Assembly: GCA_034420695.1 (NCBI GenBank)
Contig: DAOULB010000040.1
Span: 186,001-250,000, forward strand
Source: Io17-Chloro-G2 sp034420695
Lineage (GTDB): Bacteria; Chloroflexota; Dehalococcoidia; Lucifugimonadales; UBA3495
DNA length: 64,000 bases
Direction: 5' to 3'
Shown in pieces: positions 60,224-64,000 of this stretch. Within the stretch, counting starts at the first letter, position 1. Every line of letters starts with the position of its first letter. The translations under genes and the position numbers were made by a program. Under the pieces are notes generated by a model. The model made no database searches and had not been told where the DNA came from. It saw nothing but the letters and a program-made list of their open reading frames with translations.

Positions 60224-60985
60224 TTGACGGTAGCTCTTCGACAACTTTTCATGCTGTGCATAGCCCTTCTGACGCCGGCCTGTCTTCTGGCTTGTGGTTC
60301 GCCACAGTCGCCCGAAGCTCCAACGGTGCTTCCCCTGGCTATCGCAGAAAATGTCCCGACTGCTCCCCCAACTCCGGTCACCTCCACGCCGCCCCCGGCC
60401 CCTTCGCCCACAACCGGGCCTGCTCAGAGTCCCACCCCCACTGCCGCTCCGACCCCGGAGCCCACTGCAATCCCAACAGTCCCGCCAACACCTGTACCTT
60501 CGCCTGTTGCGGGAAAACCTGGCATGCAAGTCCTGCTCCGGCTGGCCGATCCACTGGACGAGCCCGAGTTTTATTGCATCGACGTCCCCGGACAGCGGGC
60601 CAATGTCAGGCTGGATGCGCCCGTGCAGGCCCATACCTGCAAGCACCCGTCCAATGCTCCTGACCAGCTTTTTGCAGTCAACCACCCCGCTCAAGGGCAG
60701 TTTTTCATGCCAGCTTATTCCAGGTGTCTGGAAGCCGGGACTGCACTGGCTGGCGGCCCCCTGCTCCTGCGGACCTGCTCCGGTTCGCCCTTGCAGCAGT
60801 TCATTCACACCGGCGAAGCCTTCTTGGCGTTGGCAGGCGGCCCGGAGCCCAACCTGTGCGTGGCCTCCGCAGGCGGTTCCGGTATTCAGGCCGGCGGTCC
60901 CAGCCACCTGATGCGTGATTTGGCCTTGCAGCCCTGCGATACCATCGACTCTTCCCTGGCCCGTTGGATCATCGGCGCCCCTTAG
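60224..60985 (+). CDS. Lipoprotein with Pro/Thr linker and ricin-lectin-like C-terminal domain
   Basis: A 253-residue lipoprotein. Signal LFMLCIALLTPACLLACG with lipobox LLAC, then a long Pro/Thr/Ala-rich linker (about 30-95). The beta-trefoil-like end includes QTW-like and CLEAG-type elements: SRCLEAGTALAGGPLLLRTC and LCVASAGGSGIQAGG. Start TTG 60224 gives a compact signal; ATG 60251 is an alternative. It lies 18 bp after the aminotransferase gene. Carbohydrate binding is inferred from the pattern. Confidence 0.65.
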   Translation: MTVALRQLFMLCIALLTPACLLACGSPQSPEAPTVLPLAIAENVPTAPPTPVTSTPPPAPSPTTGPAQSPTPTAAPTPEPTAIPTVPPTPVPSPVAGKPGMQVLLRLADPLDEPEFYCIDVPGQRANVRLDAPVQAHTCKHPSNAPDQLFAVNHPAQGQFFMPAYSRCLEAGTALAGGPLLLRTCSGSPLQQFIHTGEAFLALAGGPEPNLCVASAGGSGIQAGGPSHLMRDLALQPCDTIDSSLARWIIGAP

Positions 60986-61069
60986 CAGCATTGCCCCGCC
61001 CTCCTTCTGAAGGGCTAAAATAGGACAGGGTAAAGACACCGGGAGACAACCCTCAGATGAGGTGCCTTC

Positions 61070-61891
61070 ATGCCGGAAGCCCCAGACCTCGAGATCATCA
61101 AGGACTTCCTGAACCAGAGAATCCCCGGTCAGACCGTCTCCGAGGCCCGCATTCTCCGCCCAACCGTTGTCCGGCCCTTCGCCGCCGATTTGGATCCGGA
61201 TTTGCTGGACCGCAGCTTTGTCCAAGTGCAAAGGCGGGGTAAATTCCTCCTTTTGGAATTGACCGGCGACCGCTGGCTGGTTGTTAACCCTATGTTGACC
61301 GGCGCCCTCCAATACTGTCCGGAAGACACGCGGGTCTCCAAGAATTCCTGCCTGGTCCTCGGCCTGCCCGGGGGTATGCAACTGCGGTACTTGGACGACC
61401 GGCAGATGGGCAAGGTCTACTACGTTTCGCCGGAACAGTTCGGGGAAGTTCCGGGTTTGGAAGACCGCGGACCCGACGTCCTGTCAGGAATTTCCCTGGA
61501 GGAATTTCAAACGCGGCTGAAGAAGTTCCACGGGGAGATCAAGGGCGTGCTGACCCGGGGAGCCTTTGTCTCCGGAATAGGAAACGCCTACTCCGACGAA
61601 ATACTCTTCGCCGCGGGCATATCCCCCTTCCGCAAAGCCCGCTCTCTCAAAGGCCAGGAAATCCAGAGCCTGTACGAGAGCTGTCCCAAGGTGGTCACCG
61701 ACGCCATGGAAGTGCTGCGGGAACGCATGGGTGACGACATCCACGTGAAGATTCGGGACTTCCTTCAGGTCCATCGCAAGGGAGGCCAGCCCTGCCCCCG
61801 TTGCGGCGGCAACATCAGCGAGTTGACCGCCAACCAGCGCATCACCAGCTACTGCCGTCGGTGCCAGCCCGGAATGCTCATCAAGAACTGA
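61070..61891 (+). CDS. mutM: Formamidopyrimidine-DNA glycosylase (Fpg/Nei family)
   Basis: A 273-residue repair enzyme excising oxidised purines. N-terminal MPEAPDLE, with the catalytic Pro2 and Glu3 (normally MPELPEVE). H2TH region includes ITRGAFVSGIGNAYSDEILFA (from FLTRGAFVSGIGNAY), and a C-terminal zinc finger CPRCGGNISEL...YCRRCQP. Variation at the N terminus and in NPMLTGALQY suggests a divergent Fpg or Nei paralogue. ATG 61070 with GAGGTG about 6-7 bp upstream. Confidence 0.85.
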   Translation: MPEAPDLEIIKDFLNQRIPGQTVSEARILRPTVVRPFAADLDPDLLDRSFVQVQRRGKFLLLELTGDRWLVVNPMLTGALQYCPEDTRVSKNSCLVLGLPGGMQLRYLDDRQMGKVYYVSPEQFGEVPGLEDRGPDVLSGISLEEFQTRLKKFHGEIKGVLTRGAFVSGIGNAYSDEILFAAGISPFRKARSLKGQEIQSLYESCPKVVTDAMEVLRERMGDDIHVKIRDFLQVHRKGGQPCPRCGGNISELTANQRITSYCRRCQPGMLIKN

Positions 61892-61965
61892 ATCCCCTTC
61901 CAAGGTTCTCAATCCCGTTGACTCAATGACTCCAGGGCCTTAGCACCAAGTGGCGCGGTTTGGGG

Positions 61966-61971
61966 TATAAT
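61966..61971 (+). promoter_or_regulatory. -10 box (TATAAT), candidate leaderless promoter
   Basis: A perfect TATAAT ends 8 bp before ATG 61979. A transcript from here would start at or next to the ATG. There is no ribosome-binding site between them. No clear -35 element is seen. Confidence 0.6.
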
Positions 61972-61978
61972 CTGAGAC

Positions 61979-62689
61979 ATGACCACTATAAACGATATCG
62001 GCGACCTGGCTCGAATACTGAGGGAACAGCCCGAGTGGGCGGACGCCATCCGTGGTGTCCTGCTCAGTAAGGAACTGCTGGACCTCCCGCGCCAGTTCGC
62101 CAGATTGGTGGACCTGTTCGACCGAATGGAATCCAGGCAAGATGCAATGGAAACCCGGCTCGACCGCATCGAATCCAAGCAAGATGCAATGGAAACCCGG
62201 CTCGACCGTGTAGAGGACCGACTGGACCGGATTGAAGCACGGCTGGACCGCTTGGAAGGCCGCGTCGGAAACTTGGAGGGCTCCGACTACGAACGCAAAA
62301 TCCGGTACCGGGTCTTGGCCCGGGTACGGCAGCATTTCGACTTGGAAGAGCCTTACTTGGGACTAACCCAGAACGATCCGGAAGCCCCTTCCTTGAGTAG
62401 GGCGATTACTTCTGCAGTAAGAAGCGGTTCCATATCCTCGGAGGAATCCGAAGACCTCCATGATACTGACCTGATTATTATGGGCCTGAACGACCACCAT
62501 GTGGCGGTTGAGGTTTCTATGACCGCGGACAGTGGCGATATTGCCCGGGTCAAGCGTCGCGCCGCTATCCTGGGCAGGGCTACTGGTCATGTCGCCATGC
62601 CGGCCCTGGCCACTGCCAACCTGGCTGGCTTGCAACGGGAGCAAGCAGCCGCCGAAGACGTGCCCGTGTTTGTTATACCTTACCCATGA
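61979..62689 (+). CDS. Coiled-coil protein with PD-(D/E)XK-like C-terminal domain
   Basis: A 236-residue protein. N-terminal helices, then a coiled coil (about 45-102) built from repeats of the form 'M/I-E-x-R/K-Q-D-A-M-E-T-R-L-D-R-I/V'. The C-terminal domain has LHDTDLIIMGLNDHHVAVEVSM, where the D...EVS pattern resembles the D-x(n)-ExK core of nuclease-fold proteins with S in place of K. The repeats are nearly exact in the DNA (62129-62166 and 62171-62208, 37 of 38 bases alike). Such proteins are widespread in bacteria and archaea; the role is unknown. Confidence 0.7.
   Translation: MTTINDIGDLARILREQPEWADAIRGVLLSKELLDLPRQFARLVDLFDRMESRQDAMETRLDRIESKQDAMETRLDRVEDRLDRIEARLDRLEGRVGNLEGSDYERKIRYRVLARVRQHFDLEEPYLGLTQNDPEAPSLSRAITSAVRSGSISSEESEDLHDTDLIIMGLNDHHVAVEVSMTADSGDIARVKRRAAILGRATGHVAMPALATANLAGLQREQAAAEDVPVFVIPYP
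62129..62208 (+). repeat. Tandem DNA repeat within the coiled-coil gene
   Basis: Two copies of a 38 nt segment with a 42 nt period: 62129-62166 and 62171-62208, differing at one base (AGGC versus AAGC). They code for a heptad repeat unit of 14 residues. Confidence 0.85.
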
Positions 62690-62750
62690 ACGGCAAGCTG
62701 GTGCGCAACAAGCGACAGGTCCGCGCCGAAACTAGACCGCTGCCACTCCC

Positions 62751-63371
62751 CTACGCCACCGGGTTGCCCCACCTTTCGTAGGAACAGACCTCGGCCAAGG
62801 GCTTTCGCTGGACGGAGCCGAACCTTCCCCTGGGATACCCCAAGGGAATGCTGTACACAATCTGGACGTCATCGGGTATCCCGAACAGTTTATGAACCCG
62901 TTCATCCACTTGGGCATGCAGCGTCGCGATGGTGCCGCCTACGCCCAGTGCCCGGGCCGCCAGCAGCAGGTTCTGGGCCGCTGGTATCACCGACCCGACT
63001 CCGCCGCGGCTGGCAGTTGAGCACAGCAGCACCACCGCCGGAGCGTGGCCAAACTCTCCCGCAAGACGCATTGCCGAACGGCGGGTGTTCTTTCCCGGTG
63101 GTATGTCTTCCGGGCCGTTGATGCCTTCGTCCTTCCGCTTGGCCCACCAAGCCTCCTCGTACAACTTGCCCAGTTCTTCTCGCAGTTCCGGGTCCCGCAC
63201 CAGCAGGAAATGCCAAGGCTGGTTGTTTCCGCCATTCGGGGCCCTTATTGCTGCTTCAAGGATATCCCGCAGGTCCTCTTCCGGTATCGGGTCCGGCTTG
63301 AACCGGCGGATCGCCCGCTGGCTGTACATGGTCTCTCCAAGGGGCATCGACAATCGCTCGGCCGTTGTCAT
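62751..63371 (-). CDS. Nitroreductase family protein
   Basis: A 206-residue FMN-dependent oxidoreductase. FMN-binding starts with SQRAIRRFKPDPIPEED, then AAIRAPNGGNNQPWHFLLV, GVGSVIPAAQNLLLAARALG and the ending YPRGRFGSVQRKPLAEVCSYERWG. Start at ATG 63371 because GGAGG lies 7 bp upstream; the longer open frame begins at 63428. The PIPEEDLRDIL pattern and the size fit nitroreductase-like dehydrogenases. Substrate unknown. Confidence 0.86.
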   Translation of the reverse strand: MTTAERLSMPLGETMYSQRAIRRFKPDPIPEEDLRDILEAAIRAPNGGNNQPWHFLLVRDPELREELGKLYEEAWWAKRKDEGINGPEDIPPGKNTRRSAMRLAGEFGHAPAVVLLCSTASRGGVGSVIPAAQNLLLAARALGVGGTIATLHAQVDERVHKLFGIPDDVQIVYSIPLGYPRGRFGSVQRKPLAEVCSYERWGNPVA

Positions 63372-63644
63372 CTGGCAGCCTCCAAGTTTGAATGGCCTAA
63401 GGATACCCCCCGCCGCGGCCTTGCTCAAGGGAATCCTTCGATCCGTCGTCTCGATTCGGTCCGTGTCCCAACCACGGCGCCCCGGACCGGCCCCGGCAGT
63501 CCTGCCTCAAATTGACCGCTCGCATGCCGCTAACTATAATAACCGCCACATGCAGCCCCGCGCCCAGCGTCCGCTCCTAGTGAAGGCGCCGGCTCCGCTA
63601 ACCTCCAGGGGCAACCTGACTGACCAATATGGGAAGGAGATCCT

Positions 63645-64000
63645 ATGGTAGAACAACAGGCGGCAATTCTAAGACCGGAAACCCTCATTGAAGAGTTCAA
63701 GAAAAATGGCGTAACCCACGTGGTCACCATTCCGGACAGCGAGACCAACTACCTCTACGAGTTGATGAAGGAGCAGTCTTGGCTGGATGTCGTCCCCACT
63801 GCCAGGGAAGGCGAGACCTTCGCTGTTGCCCTGGGACTGACCGTGGGCGGCAAGGTGCCCGTATGCCTCATCCAGAACACCGGAATGATGGAGTCCGGGG
63901 ACTCAATCAGGGGCATGGCATTGGATGCCAACTTCCCCTTGGTGATGGTGGTGGGCTACCGCGGCTGGACCCGGCACGGCGCCATCTCCGATTCCGTGGC
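63645..64000 (+). CDS. Sulfopyruvate/phosphonopyruvate decarboxylase-like TPP protein (3' partial)
   Basis: The first 118 residues of a TPP-binding enzyme Pyr domain. It starts MVEQQAAILRPETLIEEFKK, then NGVTHVVTIPDSETNYLYEL, REGETFAVALGLTVGGKVP with the catalytic Glu, and IQNTGMMESGDSIRGMA. The pattern matches the alpha subunit of sulfopyruvate decarboxylase (ComD) and phosphonopyruvate decarboxylase. In the former case a beta subunit gene should follow outside the window. ATG 63645 with AAGGAGA 5-6 bp upstream. Cut by the window end. Confidence 0.82.
   Translation, partial: MVEQQAAILRPETLIEEFKKNGVTHVVTIPDSETNYLYELMKEQSWLDVVPTAREGETFAVALGLTVGGKVPVCLIQNTGMMESGDSIRGMALDANFPLVMVVGYRGWTRHGAISDSV

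Noticed and set aside
61979..62689. CRISPR-like array suggested by near-identical repeats
   Set aside because: Only two repeats, inside an open reading frame and in register with heptads; they are coding repeats.

Overview
The window is about 60% GC and gene-dense, with genes on both strands, no ribosomal RNA and no recognisable insertion sequence, phage or CRISPR array. It suggests a heterotrophic Chloroflexota of the SAR202/Dehalococcoidia kind. The evidence is repeated families of flavin- and Rieske-type oxygenases and short-chain dehydrogenases, coenzyme F420 biosynthesis (cofE), an archaeal-type FBP aldolase/phosphatase, a non-discriminating-type AspRS, and an exported protease with an EF-hand-like C-terminal tail ending in YLFP. 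This assignment is an inference; there is no marker RNA to test it.

Layout. 1-1729: luciferase-like oxidoreductase (cut by the window edge) and FabI-type enoyl reductase. 1765-3800: zinc-ribbon/TPR membrane protein, a HEPN-like small protein and a lower-GC gap. 3794-8706: FBP aldolase/phosphatase, then aspS with a DUF255 thioredoxin-domain protein. 8842-15052: six minus-strand genes, in which two tandem-duplicated flavoenzyme pairs flank an AAA ATPase + DUF4276 cassette that looks like a defence module. 15267-25358: BenD-like dehydrogenase, a frameshifted kexin-like protease with a separately encoded prodomain-like protein, a Rieske oxygenase, an orphan HicB, an FAH-family hydrolase and an SBBP propeller. 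25545-28771: a VOC protein, tRNA-His and tRNA-Arg, then a 5'-truncated peptide-binding protein with intact DppB and DppC permeases. 28919-39961: peptidase MA, MqnA-like, MetF-like, a five-gene TPP/CMD/SDR/DUF35 group, a PanE-like/VOC pair, and DUF2182. 40161-45597: molybdenum hydroxylase M, S and L subunits with a MoaD/ThiS-like protein, Nudix and GNAT. 45558-53410: hisA, hisH, cobalamin adenosyltransferase, cofE, dinB, a class III aminotransferase and two dienelactone hydrolases. 53820-64000: lipoproteins (one carrying two fused propellers), an aminotransferase, Fpg, a PD-(D/E)XK-like coiled-coil protein, a nitroreductase and the start of a sulfopyruvate-decarboxylase-like gene.

How it fits together. 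The gene set reads as oxidative breakdown of recalcitrant organic matter. Rieske, HsaA-like, luciferase-like and molybdenum hydroxylases would activate substrates. BenD-like, FAH, dienelactone hydrolase, CMD and VOC proteins would process ring-cleavage type products. CofE implies F420, which some of the luciferase-like enzymes may use. Exported proteases, propellers and lipoproteins form an outer-face group. The points most worth following are the AAA/DUF4276 cassette, the detached prodomain beside a broken protease, the PQQ-RCC1 double propeller, the ubiquitin-like protein with residues after its GG, and the displaced histidine in the Rieske enzyme.
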